DNA of 64,000 nucleotides from Bin87 sp965204905 (GTDB lineage Bacteria; Chloroflexota; Dehalococcoidia; Lucifugimonadales; UBA3495), in contig CBDBGA010000001.1 in assembly GCA_965204905.1 (NCBI GenBank), positions 69,347 to 133,346 on the forward strand, in the 5' to 3' direction. This document shows positions 17,538 through 27,200 of this stretch, piece by piece. The notes beneath the pieces are model-generated. The model ran no database searches. It was given only the letters and a program-made list of their open reading frames with translations, and had not been told where the DNA came from. The position numbers and the translations under genes are program-made. Each line of letters starts with the position of its first letter. Positions within the stretch are counted from its first letter, which is position 1.

Positions 17538-18884
17538 TTACTGGCCAGCGATTGGCATTGGGACATCGGGAATTGGTGATTGCTCCCATAATTGTCGAAT
17601 GGGGACTGCGTACAGGCCGTCTCCGAAGCCAACCGTCATCTCGCCATCATAGAGTATCACTCCGTTGGAGAACCTATCTCCGACGATTTTCCGCAGCTTG
17701 CGCAGGCCACGGAAATCATTGGCTCTGATGGTGGCGCCGGCCTTCACCTCTACGCCGGCCAACGCCGAAGGTCCGCGTTCCAAGACAATATCCACCTCAA
17801 CCTGGTCTCTATCCCGGTAATGGGAAAACCGCACCGGCGTCTCGCTCCATCCTGCCTGCCGCTGCAATTCCTGAAACACAAAGGTCTCCATCAGCTGTCC
17901 CAACAGTGATCGGTCGGTGTACAGGGTCGTCGAGTCCACACCGAGCAGGGCGCAAATTAGACCGGTGTCGCAGAGGTGCAGTTTCGGCGCATGCACCAAT
18001 CGGCTGAGTCGGTTGGTGCTCCAGGCTGGCAATCGTCCCAGCAGAAAGACCCGCTCAAGGAGGGCGACGTAATCCTGGATGGTGGGTCGGCTCAGCTGAA
18101 ATGACGCCGCCAGGTCCGCAAGATTGAACAGTCGGGCGGTTTGCGAGGCCGCCGCCACCAATAGCCTGGGCATCGTGTCCAACTCTCGGATGCGTGCGAG
18201 GTCCTGCACATCCCGCTGAACCAGAGCTTCGACGTAATCCCGATACCAGGCTGCCATGCGTCTTTCGGTCGGACGCATCAGGGCGGCCGGGTATCCGCCG
18301 GTGACAATGCGCCCGGCCAGATCGAGGCCCATCCGGTCGGTTCGAGCCGTTCTGAAGCCGCCGCCAAACAACGCATCCAGAAAGCCCTGACCATGTTCGA
18401 TATTGGCTGGCCATGTACCGCGGCCGGCGGCCAGTTCCACCTGCGACAGCGGATGGAGCTGGACGATCTGCATCCGGCCAGCCAGGGAGTCTGCCAGTGT
18501 GGGTACCAGCAGCACATTGGTGGAGCCAGTCAGCAGGAAGCGCCCCGGTGTGCGACGACGGTCCACCGCCAGCTTCAGAGCTGAGAAGATTTCCGGCACT
18601 CGTTGGACTTCATCAAGGATCACTCGTTCCGGCAGGTCAGCAACGAATCCCATCGGGTCAGATTGCGCTCCTGCTCTGGCTACGTCGTCGTCGAAACTGA
18701 CGTACCAGTACGTGGTATTCGCGGCTCCCGGCAGGCCTGTAGCGCCATCGGGCGGGAATACCGACTGGGCGAACGTGGTCTTGCCGCACTGGCGTGGCCC
18801 ATGAACCAGAACAACGGGAGAGTCTTCCAGCGCCTCCAGCAAGTGGCGCCCCAGGTAACGCGGGTACAGAGCAATTGCTTTCAT
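17538..18884 (-). CDS. ATP-binding protein with DUF4143 domain (AAA_14)
   Basis: A 448-residue protein. The N-terminal AAA domain has a Walker A variant (VVLVHGPRQCGKTTF), Walker B (RVILDEVQRVPEIF) and a sensor-1-like LLTGSTNVLLVPTL. A winged-helix-like middle (FNLADLAASFQLSRPTIQDY) precedes the C-terminal DUF4143 nuclease-like region with VEVDIVLERG and AGVEVKAGAT, a PD-(D/E)XK-type pattern. ATG 18884 begins the conserved YLGRHLLEALEDSP; the open frame upstream is not homologous. Such proteins are common, mobile and of unknown role. A longer paralogue is at 46392. Confidence 0.9.
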   Translation of the reverse strand: MKAIALYPRYLGRHLLEALEDSPVVLVHGPRQCGKTTFAQSVFPPDGATGLPGAANTTYWYVSFDDDVARAGAQSDPMGFVADLPERVILDEVQRVPEIFSALKLAVDRRRTPGRFLLTGSTNVLLVPTLADSLAGRMQIVQLHPLSQVELAAGRGTWPANIEHGQGFLDALFGGGFRTARTDRMGLDLAGRIVTGGYPAALMRPTERRMAAWYRDYVEALVQRDVQDLARIRELDTMPRLLVAAASQTARLFNLADLAASFQLSRPTIQDYVALLERVFLLGRLPAWSTNRLSRLVHAPKLHLCDTGLICALLGVDSTTLYTDRSLLGQLMETFVFQELQRQAGWSETPVRFSHYRDRDQVEVDIVLERGPSALAGVEVKAGATIRANDFRGLRKLRKIVGDRFSNGVILYDGEMTVGFGDGLYAVPIRQLWEQSPIPDVPMPIAGQ

Positions 18885-19016
18885 CGTACGATTATAGTCT
18901 TTAATGTCGTCTAGATATAATGTTGCTATGCGGCGGATTGCAATGTTATCCGTCGTACAGTTGATCACAACGCCTCGAAACTTTGAGGGGATTTCGCCAC
19001 TTCCGGGAGAGAACCC
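18885..19016. promoter_or_regulatory. Divergent promoter region between the DUF4143 and Uma2 genes
   Basis: An AT-rich 130-base gap with TATAAT at about 18915 on the plus strand and GGGAGAG before the Uma2 start. A GCGGATTGCAATGTTATCCG segment resembles one near 21690 (GCTGATTGTAACGTTATG), possibly a shared repeat or operator. Confidence 0.35.
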
Positions 19017-19721
19017 ATGACCAGCGGCCACACCGCCCAGACGGCTCCGCAAAATCCGCCGGCCTTCCGCCTGCCCGACATCCCGGAGAAGCATCCCGAC
19101 GACACGACCAGTTTCAAGCACTTGGCTGAAAACGGCAACGTGGGCCGTCTCAAAACTCACCTGGGCTATCCGGAGACCACCATCGTATCCGGCGAACGTT
19201 ACATCTGCGCCGTGCCCGGAGGACCCATGCGTTATCCTGACCTGCTGGTAGCCTTCGATGCCGACCCTGAGTTGTACGAGGCCAACAACGGCTACGTGGT
19301 GTCGCTCCAAGGCAAGCCGCCAGAACTGGCGCTGGAGATCGCTTCCCGCCACACCTGGCGTACTGACATTGAAGTCAAGCCCGGCTTTTACGCCAGCCTG
19401 GGGATAGGGGAATACTGGCGCTTTGACGAGACCGGCGAGTTTCACGGTGCCCGATTATCTGGCGACCGTCTGATCGACGGTCAGTACCATCCCATCATCG
19501 TGGATGAGCTGCCCCACGGAGAGCTTCGGGGATACAGCGAAACCCTGGGACTGTACCTGTGCTGGCGGCAGGGGCGGCTGGATTGGTACGACCCCAGCGC
19601 CGAGGACTACATCCCGAGCCTGGAGTCCGAGCGCCAGAGACTGGAGTCTGAGCGCCGGTTGCGCCAACAGGCGGAAGAAAGGGTACGTCAGCTGGAAGCA
19701 GAACTGCGTCAGCGCGGATGA
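19017..19721 (+). CDS. Uma2-family (DUF820) putative endonuclease
   Basis: A 234-residue protein with GGGAGAG before the ATG. It shows the restriction-endonuclease-like Uma2 pattern: an acidic residue in MRYPDLLVAFDAD, a second in ELALEIASRHTWRTDIEVK with the downstream lysine, and IGEYWRFDETGEF. The tail is a charged coiled coil (LESERQRLESERRLRQQAEE). Uma2 proteins are abundant in Cyanobacteria and Chloroflexota, often in many copies; their biological substrate is unknown. The coil tail matches the remnant at 1730-1837. Confidence 0.85.
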   Translation: MTSGHTAQTAPQNPPAFRLPDIPEKHPDDTTSFKHLAENGNVGRLKTHLGYPETTIVSGERYICAVPGGPMRYPDLLVAFDADPELYEANNGYVVSLQGKPPELALEIASRHTWRTDIEVKPGFYASLGIGEYWRFDETGEFHGARLSGDRLIDGQYHPIIVDELPHGELRGYSETLGLYLCWRQGRLDWYDPSAEDYIPSLESERQRLESERRLRQQAEERVRQLEAELRQRG

Positions 19722-19992
19722 CCAGTCGCCGAAGCGCAAATTCGCGTCATCCTCCTGGCAACGCAGTGGAAGAACGCAATCGTCGAAAACATGAGATCCA
19801 TCGGTAGCTGCTCCCAAAAATCGGGCGGTGCTCTTTTTATCTCCGCAAGACGCTTTGATCACGCGCAATTGGTCGATTCGCGACGGTGTCGATCTATGGT
19901 CATCTGTACAAATGACCATCGGTACGTATGTAACTGACGCTTCTACAGCGTGTTGACAAATTGAGTACGATACCCGGAAATAGGGTCCCCGG
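19722..19992. other. Intergenic with a dyad and the end of a TnpB element
   Basis: No gene. ATGGTCAT / ATGACCAT (19896-19903 and 19912-19919) forms an 8-bp dyad with an 8-base loop. GCGTGTTGACAAAT at 19948-19961 is one of a pair of inverted repeats enclosing the tnpB gene that follows. Confidence 0.45.
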
Positions 19993-21528
19993 CTACTTCG
20001 TCGGAAGTGTCCGAGAGTGTTTTACCGAGCTAACACTATTTGAAACACTTTGGGCGTCTGGGACTACCGCTTGAATACGGTGGTCCGGCCTTGGGCCCCG
20101 GACCCTTCCGCCGGAGCGGATCGTCGCGGTGCCTTCCGGCTTGAACACGCTTAGCTCCAAGCCCAACCTTGGTTGTCGTGGCTCGGAGCCGGATGGCTGC
20201 TGTCGCCACCCGGTTGGTGCAGCCAATACGTCCGGTGTGTAGCCTGACTGCCATTCGCAGTGCCGGGCGTAGGCCCGGTTGCGGATGATGACGGCGGCAG
20301 TCCAGTCGGCGTGGGCGTAGAGACCGCAGTGCCGGCACCGGAACACCGCTTGGCTCTCGCGGTTATCGGGGTGCCGGTCTCCGCAGCGCGGGCAGGTCTG
20401 GGACGTGCCCTGCGGCGGGACGGAGACGGTGGGTATGCCGAGTTTGGCGGCTTCCTCCCGCAGCAGCTTGCCGACGTGGCCGATGGCCGCTTCGGCGAGG
20501 CTCTCGTTGAGTTTTCGTTTGGCCTTGACATTCTTGCCCGGCGCGGAGGCGGTACCGCGAGCGGACGCCTGCATATTGATGCACTTCAGGCTTTCGACAG
20601 CGACCATCTTGGGTCGGGCTTCCAGCAGGATGTCGCGGACCTGCCGGCGCATCTCCTGATCACGAGTCTGTGCGTAGCGTCGGCCCCGTTCGCGGTGCTT
20701 GGCAACCGCGTGCTGTCGTCGTTTGCTGTTACGCGGCTTGCCGACGATGTGGCGCTGGTGCTTGCGTCGGCGCTGACCCTGCTTCCTGGCTCCCGGATGG
20801 TGGGCGCGGTGTCCCGAGCTGATGGCTATATGGTTCTTCCGGCCGCGGTCGGCGCCGAGAACATCTTCAGGGATTTGGATGTCCAGTTGTTCTAGCGGCG
20901 TGGGTTCTGGCACGGCGACTTGGACGTGTAGGCAGTAGTGCCGGCGGTGCAGCGGGGTGCGTGGCCGGTAGTCCTTGACCGGCACCAATTGAATGGAGCG
21001 GATGTCCAGGAATTCCAGCGTGTGAGCACCGCGGAGCCTGATGGAGAAGCTGCACTGGCGGCTGGTGAGGGTCTGGCTGTCGTTGCTGACTTGGAAAAGC
21101 CGGCGGTCGGTGACGGTCAGGCCGCGGGGACGTTGTTTACGGGAACGGTGCGCCAGGGTACGGCGGTGAGGACGCACGTCGCGGTGCTTGGGTTCCTCAT
21201 CGTTGGCGATGGCGTCAGCGACGCGCTGGAGTCGTGTCTCGCGGGCATCACGCAGTCGCTGGTTGGCTTCCCAGGCGTCTTCGGCACCCTGTTGGTGAAT
21301 GTGGTAGGGCGCATCGGCCTTTTGCCGGTTGGCCTGCCGCCAGGCAGTGATGCGCTTGTTCATGGCGTCGGGGTGGTTACGCCCGCCGCGTTTGGGCAAT
21401 TCCGGCTCACGGTTGAGCACGTCAACAGCGTGGTTGTAGGCGGCGTTCTGCTGGGTGGCGTGGTAGCCGATGGCCCGGCTGTTGGCGGGGTCGTAGCGCA
21501 AGGGGAATTTCAGGGTGCGGATGGCCAT
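19993..21528 (-). CDS. tnpB: TnpB RNA-guided nuclease (family 5)
   Basis: A 511-residue TnpB of a third type with a basic N-terminus (MAIRTLKFPLRYDPANSRAI). Catalytic motifs: Asp in VLGADRGRKNHIAIS, Glu in MVAVESLKCINM, zinc finger CPRCG / CRHCG, and Asp in YAHADWTAAVIIRNRAY. The roughly 120 residues after RuvC-III are unusually long and low-complexity and may simply be the translated guide-RNA region. All catalytic residues are present, so it could be active. Confidence 0.85.
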   Translation of the reverse strand: MAIRTLKFPLRYDPANSRAIGYHATQQNAAYNHAVDVLNREPELPKRGGRNHPDAMNKRITAWRQANRQKADAPYHIHQQGAEDAWEANQRLRDARETRLQRVADAIANDEEPKHRDVRPHRRTLAHRSRKQRPRGLTVTDRRLFQVSNDSQTLTSRQCSFSIRLRGAHTLEFLDIRSIQLVPVKDYRPRTPLHRRHYCLHVQVAVPEPTPLEQLDIQIPEDVLGADRGRKNHIAISSGHRAHHPGARKQGQRRRKHQRHIVGKPRNSKRRQHAVAKHRERGRRYAQTRDQEMRRQVRDILLEARPKMVAVESLKCINMQASARGTASAPGKNVKAKRKLNESLAEAAIGHVGKLLREEAAKLGIPTVSVPPQGTSQTCPRCGDRHPDNRESQAVFRCRHCGLYAHADWTAAVIIRNRAYARHCEWQSGYTPDVLAAPTGWRQQPSGSEPRQPRLGLELSVFKPEGTATIRSGGRVRGPRPDHRIQAVVPDAQSVSNSVSSVKHSRTLPTK

Positions 21529-21565
21529 GAGTTGATGCTACACTGGATGGAGAAATCATGTGGCC

Positions 21566-21592
21566 GCGCTGTCCAATTGAACAGCGCTTTTT
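21566..21592 (+). terminator. Hairpin with T-tract upstream of tnpB family 5
   Basis: A 7-bp stem, GCGCTGT / ACAGCGC, with 8-base loop is followed by TTTTT, the form of a rho-independent terminator on the plus strand. It lies just inside the right inverted repeat, so it may insulate the element or be a recombination hairpin. Confidence 0.45.
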
Positions 21593-21606
21593 ATTTGTCA
21601 ACACGC

Positions 21607-21814
21607 CCTAGCATGTCTCCAAGAGATGGAGTCCGAGGCAACGCGGATAGAGATCAGTTTTAGGCATCGTACAAGTACAATCTGTAATGGCGGCTGATTG
21701 TAACGTTATGAAGCGGCCATTTGTAAGGTTGATCTCCGTCTCATTGCAACGTTGTAAGCGAGAGGAGCGCTCTGATGATCCGACCGGCTGCCGGAGGGCC
21801 CGTTTGATTGGCCG
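21607..21814. other. Intergenic downstream of NurA
   Basis: No gene supported. Two similar segments, ATTGTAACGTTATGAAG and ATTGCAACGTTGTAAG, lie about 45 bases apart, around 21698 and 21745; a related sequence is in the promoter region at about 18940. Confidence 0.35.
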
Positions 21815-23041
21815 TTACGCCCAGGGCCGGCGCTTGGAGAAGGACTTGGCGGACTCGGGAGTGGGCAAACCCCGCTGTTCCAGGAGCGTGAGGGTCATGC
21901 GGCGGAATTCCTCCCGGTCGTGTCCGGTGATGACGGCCTGCTCGTGGGCCTCGGAAATGGCCACGGGATACCCGAACCCCAGCTGGCACTGCCGCACCAG
22001 CATGGCGTGTCCCACCGCCAGCAGCTTGGGGTCCTGGGCCAGCCAGTCGGGAACCTCGACGCGGGCGATCTCCGCGCCGCCGTTGAGGTAGTAGAAGCGG
22101 CTCCACTCCTGGCCGGAGGCCAATCCCAGGGCGAAGCGGGCGGCCAGGTGGGAAGAACGGTACAGCGGCGAGCGGTGGCCCGGCTCCAGCACCAGTTCGA
22201 ACACCTCCCGGTCGTCGAAGCCCGCGGCGGCGTTGCAGGTTTGCAGTTGGGACTGGCGGGCGGTGCAGAGATCGTTGCAGTCGGCGTCGCCCTGGCCACA
22301 GAGCATGAGTCGCACGGCGCCGGCCGCCTCGGTGGTGCGGGGCCGTGAGGTGTAGGCGGCCACCGCCACGGGTCGCCCGTCCCGGGAAGCCTCGCGCAGG
22401 CGGCCCAGGGCGTGGCTGAGACGGTCGCCGATCAGCATCTCGGACACGTAGCGGGGATACTGGCCGCGTTGCAGGTCCCAGAAGGCCAGGGTGCCGTCCA
22501 GCAGGGCCAGAACTGGCCGGTCATGGGGCAGGCTTTCGACGGCGTCGGCCAACCGCTCCACCTCCCGCACTGTGCGCAGCGCGCCCAGCAGCGGACCGGC
22601 GATCAACGTTTCGCCGGAGGCGCCGTCGGGAGGACGCAGGTACAGGTCCTCGTCATCCACGGCCAGGGCAGGCTCGCTGAACAATTCGCAGGCGGGACCC
22701 TTCCCGTAGGTGATGGCGCAGCCGCCCAGGTTGATCAGGTGGCAGCGCAGGGACAGGTGGCGGTCCACGTCGATGTGGGAGCCGTCCACGGAGACGGCGG
22801 TCCAGTCGGCGGGAACCTTCGGCGGGGCGATGCTGCCCAGCAGGCCCTCGGGGCCGGTGCGGGCGGAGATGTAGGGACGCCGGCCCACCGCGGCGGTGCG
22901 GAAGGCGGCCTCGTCGGCGGGAACGAAGCGGGCACGTTCCAGGGTCTGGGCCAGGCGGTCGCCGTGGTCGCGGACCGCATCGGCCACGCCGTCCATGGCG
23001 GACAGCAGTTGGCGGGTGGTGAGGCCCAGGTCCAGCGCCAT
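21815..23041 (-). CDS. nurA: NurA-domain nuclease
   Basis: A 408-residue NurA-type 5'-3' nuclease. The two acidic metal-site segments are WTAVSVDGSHIDVDRHLSLR and LALLDGTLAFWDLQ; the C-terminal NPYP-like segment is GFGYPVAISEAHEQAVITG. NurA normally acts with the HerA/FtsK-like helicase in DNA end resection or, in bacteria, in defence islands. No herA gene is within the window downstream or upstream. It follows the DUF5679 gene by 21 bases on the same strand and is probably cotranscribed with it. Confidence 0.8.
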   Translation of the reverse strand: MALDLGLTTRQLLSAMDGVADAVRDHGDRLAQTLERARFVPADEAAFRTAAVGRRPYISARTGPEGLLGSIAPPKVPADWTAVSVDGSHIDVDRHLSLRCHLINLGGCAITYGKGPACELFSEPALAVDDEDLYLRPPDGASGETLIAGPLLGALRTVREVERLADAVESLPHDRPVLALLDGTLAFWDLQRGQYPRYVSEMLIGDRLSHALGRLREASRDGRPVAVAAYTSRPRTTEAAGAVRLMLCGQGDADCNDLCTARQSQLQTCNAAAGFDDREVFELVLEPGHRSPLYRSSHLAARFALGLASGQEWSRFYYLNGGAEIARVEVPDWLAQDPKLLAVGHAMLVRQCQLGFGYPVAISEAHEQAVITGHDREEFRRMTLTLLEQRGLPTPESAKSFSKRRPWA

Positions 23042-23062
23042 GGTGCAGGTTGAGCGAGCCGA

Positions 23063-23227
23063 TCAGCGCAGGACGCCGATACGGAACTTCCTGGTGCCGC
23101 ACTCTGTGCAGATGGAACTGGTGGCGGGCCGGCCGTTCTTCATGGTCTCGGCCTTGATGTGGCGGGATGGGGTCTTGGTCCTGCACTTGACGCAATAGAT
23201 CTCAACGGGCGCGGACGAGGTGGTCAT
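23063..23227 (-). CDS. DUF5679-type small zinc-ribbon protein
   Basis: 54 residues with two CxxC pairs: IYCVKCRTKTPSR, then KNGRPATSSICTECGTRKFR. The order Y-C-V-K-C, K-N-G-R-P-A-T, C-x-x-C-G-T, F-R-I-G matches the DUF5679 family common in Chloroflexota and Actinomycetota. It is presumed to bind zinc; its cellular role is unknown. Upstream partner of the NurA gene. Confidence 0.8.
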   Translation of the reverse strand: MTTSSAPVEIYCVKCRTKTPSRHIKAETMKNGRPATSSICTECGTRKFRIGVLR

Positions 23228-23248
23228 CGACGGAAGCTCCAGAGCGAT

Positions 23249-23605
23249 GGGTATTCCAAATGAGTAACAGTGGTTATCCGCCTCAGGCGGACCACCTGAG
23301 CCGGGTGTTAACCATTGTACTCGGCTTGGTTCCCCTTTCATCCGGGGCAGTTTCACCGGCGATGGCATCATCGCCAGCCAGCGCTCCTTCGTCCAGGAGC
23401 ATTACATCCTCGCCTACCGCGAGTAGCGCAAGTTTCTACAGGTTGCGAGCTGGGTTCTCGTTGTCCGCCTGAGGCGGATGAATGACGCCGCAACCGGGGC
23501 ACGACCACAGATGATGCAAACCACCGGTCCGCCTTCTCGAAGTCGGCGCCATAACAGGCGCACTTGTACTGCAGCTTGGTAAGGTCGATTTCCCGCTCAT
23601 TTCCT
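23249..23605 (-). pseudogene. Chimeric TnpB fragment (family 2 joined to family 1)
   Basis: The upstream part encodes LTKLQYKCACYGADFEKADR and WFASS (family 2, as at 9794). It is joined out of frame to the family-1 end WSCPGCGVIHPPQADNENPA and the family-1 terminus (GGGTATTCCAAATGAG, one base different from the other copies). Palindromes lie at 23277-23291 and 23464-23478, the latter at the same internal site as in the copy at 4373. A recombination or nested insertion must have fused the two lineages. Confidence 0.65.
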
Positions 23606-23610
23606 CTCAT

Positions 23611-24048
23611 TTGCGCTAATTCGAGTAGGGCATTGGGCTGATGGTAGGGGCTGAATGGGGGCGATACGGACGGTCTTGGGGGCGGTTTCGGTGGTTTTGG
23701 CGGGCAAATGAGCGGGTTTGGGGGGTTGCGGTTATTTGAGCAGGGCGGCGGGGCATTTTTGCATGGAGGTACAGGATGGACGGGATTAGGGATTGGATGG
23801 TTGGGTTAGTTACATGGTACGGATGGGGGAAGGGTGGGGGCAAGGGGGAAGTGTCAGCGGGGCGTCGGGGTGTCTGAACTGGGGATTTTTGGGATTATGG
23901 GGGGAGATGGGACGGTTTTTGGGCGAAAGGGACGTGATTCACGAAAGGTTGGGGCGTTTTGGCGCTGACATTCATATCGATGATACCTGAATTGGGGTGC
24001 CCAGCCGCAGCTGGACGCCCCCGTCGGTGGGTTGGCTGGCCCAGGCCC
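23611..24048. other. G-rich, strongly skewed non-coding stretch
   Basis: From about 23640 to 23960 the plus strand is very rich in G and poor in C (runs such as GGTTTGGGGGGTTGCGG and GGGGGAAGGGTGGGGGC), unlike any neighbour. Open frames on either strand translate to low-complexity sequence. It may be a decayed repeat or a G-quadruplex-forming spacer. Confidence 0.4.
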
Positions 24049-24240
24049 CTAGTCTTTGTCCCGCTCGATTACCTCCACTGCCAAGCCGAACATCCCGTCG
24101 TACACCGGATCGGGCGCGTAATCGGCCGGGTACCCAGGCACGTCGCCGACACCGTGGGCAGCTCGTGCAGGATGGTCAGCCTCCCGTTCCCCTTCGCGTC
24201 GTCCGGTCCGGCGCGTCGCGGTCACTCCCACCAGTCCCAT
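24049..24240 (-). CDS. Small frame overlapping the end of the large surface-protein gene
   Basis: 63 codons starting inside the last codons of the gene upstream (overlap ATGGGACTGGTGGGAGTGA), as in translational coupling. The second half (YPADYAPDPVYDGMFGLAVE, then VIERDKD) looks protein-like; the first half does not. A different frame over the first half reads RLTILHELPTV, so a frameshifted gene end is also possible. Uncertain. Confidence 0.3.
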   Translation of the reverse strand: MGLVGVTATRRTGRREGEREADHPARAAHGVGDVPGYPADYAPDPVYDGMFGLAVEVIERDKD

Positions 24241-27200
24241 GCTAGCGGGAACCCGTAGAGCCCCCGTTCCTCGCGGCGCCAGACGGCGGCTTGCGGCGGG
24301 AAGGTGACGCTGACGTTGAGCGCGGTTCCGCCGGCATTGACGCTGGCCAGGCTTTGCTCCCCGGCCGTCGCCCGGGCGGCTTCCACCACCGTCAACTTCA
24401 TGCTGGGGCCGATGGTCCCGTCCAGCGGGTCAATGCCCCACTTCTCCCGCCACTCTTCCTCGTTCAGGCCCAACTGCTCCCACAGCCGTATCCCCTCCAG
24501 GTAGCTGAACGGAAGGCTGACGAGATCGTAGTTGGCCACCGCCGTCGCACCGGGCTTGCACCCGGCGGCGTCCGCCGGGACGTCCACCTGGAAGTTCAAC
24601 CCCACGTTCCACGGCGCCGCGTGCCGGTCATCCGGCGGACCCCACCAGCCGTCGTTCCAGAACTCCTTGCTGGGTTTCGGGTTGGAGGGCAGCAGGATCT
24701 TGGCCTGCTGGTAGCTCAGCGATTCGGTCAGGCAGCCCGGCCCCTCGAAGTGGAAATAGACCTGCAGGGGCCACTCCGGAGACCGCTTCAGCCTCACGTT
24801 GAAGCGGCCCGAGCCGCCCTCGGCTACCTTCAGCTCCAGCGGCGACGCCACCACCGCGCCGCCGGCTTGGTGCAGCGTGGCCTGGAGCGACCCGGACCAC
24901 TGGCCGGCGCCGCTGGAGCTCCAGGCCCGCACCTGGAAGTCGTAAGTTGAGCCGGTCGCTAGGCTGCCGACCCGCACCCAAGTCGCCGCCCCGGGCACCC
25001 GGGTCGGGGCGTGGGCGTTGGAACGCCATTCGTAGTATTGCACCGCGCCGCCGACGCTAGGCGCGTCCCATTCCAGCCTCACGTAGTCGCGGCCCACCTC
25101 GGTGATCCGCAGGTTCTCCGGCTGGCCCGGCAGGACCGTCGGCTCGACGTCCGTGGTCGCGCAGGCGCGCGGGGAGGAGAAAGGCCCGGTGCCCCCGGCG
25201 TGGACCGCCGCCACCCGGTAGCAGTATCGTTGCCCCGGATTCAGACCGTGGTGCTCGTACCGCCTGGGGCTGGTGCCGGCTGGGTGGTCGTGCTCCGCCG
25301 TCTGCCACTGCTCGGGAGAGGCGAGGGTGTAGTCGATGCGGTAGCCGGTGACGAGGGTCGCGCCGAAGTCGGGCAGCCCCCAGCTCAGGTCGATGCGGCC
25401 GCTGCCTTGGGCGGTGGCGCTCAGGCTCTGCGGCGCGCCCACTGCCTCGGTGGCGGCGCTGGCGAATACCCAGCCGCTCCTGAAGACGGCGTTGTTGGAG
25501 TCTTCGCCCACCGCCCGCAGCCGGTACTGCCGGATGACGCCGGCGGCCAGCGCGTCATCGATGTGGTCGAACTTCATTTCGGTCCGCCCCTGCGCCAGCG
25601 ATGTCCACATGGCGCCGTCCGTCGAAAACTCCAGGTCGTAGCCGGTGATGTCTACGCCGGTCACGGCCTCGGGCGGACTCCACGACAGATTGACCTGCGA
25701 CTGGCTGATGCCGCTCGCGACGAAGTTCCGGGGCGCGCCCGGCGTCGGGTAGTCCCGGGTGGCCACGGCGAACTCCCAGTCGCTCCGCACCGTCACCTGC
25801 TCGGTGCCGCTGCCCACGGTTCCCACCGTGCGCAGCCGGTACTGCCGGACGGCGTCGGCCCCAAGCGTGTTGTCGGCGTGGGGGTGGGTCAGCGTCGTTG
25901 CGGAAAGCACGGTCCTGGTCTGCCCGGCCGGCAGCCAGTTCCAGGTGTTGCCGCCGTCCTTGGAAAAGTCCAGCTCAAAGCCGGTGACGGTCACGTGGGT
26001 CACGCCGTCGGGCGCGCCCCACGTTAGGGTAGCCTGGGTGTCGCTGGACCCGCTGGCGGTGAAGCTCTTGGGAACGCCCGGCTTGGGGTATTCGACCTCG
26101 ACGCTGGCCGTCGCCCACTCGCTCCTCACCGTCTCCCCGCCATCGGCGCCAACCGTCCGTACCCGGTACTGCCGGACGGCGCCTGGCGTCAGCGTGAGGC
26201 CGGTGTGCGCGTAGGTCAACGCGCTCTGCTCCGACGCCAGCGATGTCCACGTGGCGCCGTCCAAATACTCCACGTCGTAGCCGGACACGGTTACGCCGGT
26301 CACGTCGTCCGGCGCGCTCCACGACAGATTGATCTGCGTGTTGCCCGTGGCGATGCTCGCGCTGAAGTCCTTGGGAACGCCGGGGGTGCGCGAAGACGGC
26401 TCGGACCACGGCCCCTCCACGCCGGCCGCGTTCACCGCCCGCACCCGGTACTCCGGATTGTCGCCGTCGGGAGCATCGTCCAGGTACATCGTTCCAGTCA
26501 CGTCTTCCGGCAGCGTCATCCAGGGGCTGGCCGAACGCTGCACCTCGTAGTGGGTCACGTACAACCCATTGACCTGCTCCACCGGCGGCCACTCCAGGAG
26601 GAAGCCGCCCGCGTCCGTGCCAACAACGGTGACCGACGCCGGCGCGCTGGCACCGCCGCCGCCGCCCGCCGCGGCCATAACCGTCACCGTGTTGTTATCG
26701 GCGTTGTAGTCGTACACCGGCGTGGAATTCCAGCTGGCGTTGGTGACGTTCTCACAAGCACTTTGCGTGGTGTGGGCTAGGTCCCCGGGATTGCTCTTGG
26801 GGCCTACGCAAACCTCGTAGTTTTCCGTGTTGGTGATGCTTACGTTGGCGGTGGTTCCGTCGGCCACGCTCAGCACCAAAGTCGGCTCGGGCTCGCCGCG
26901 TGACCGGTAGTAGCCTCTGGGCCACAGCTCCCCGATAACCCACTCGCGGTCGGTGGAGTCGTAGGCGCCGTGGCTGGCGTGGATTACATCATCGGTTGTC
27001 AAGCCGGTGGGCAACCCGGTCACCTTCGCGCCGCCCACGTTGTTCGGCCCATTGTTGACGGCGACTATCGTCAGCGCCTGTTCCCCCGACCCGACGTATG
27101 CACTCCGCCCGCCGTCCTCCACCGTCAAGTCAGCCGTTGGCCCCACGTGGAAGGTGTAGGTTTCCGTGTCGCAATATGCGGCGTCGACGCCGGAGGGGAG

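Larger units (their letters stand above)
19948..21606 (-). mobile_element. TnpB element bounded by 14-bp inverted repeats
   Basis: GCGTGTTGACAAAT (19948-19961) and its exact reverse complement ATTTGTCAACACGC (21593-21606) enclose a single tnpB gene. Extending outward 7 bases keeps 4 further matches. IS200/IS605 and IS607 elements normally lack terminal inverted repeats, so these may instead mark a second element or a processed junction. No tnpA or serine recombinase gene is inside. Confidence 0.45.

Noticed and set aside
24049..24240. HELPTV segment as a metalloprotease HExxH site
   Set aside because: The motif lacks the second histidine and lies in a different frame from the better-looking downstream residues.
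25011..26027. Long open frame antisense to the Fn3 array
   Set aside because: A shadow of the repetitive GC-rich coding sequence, with no domain or ribosome-binding site.
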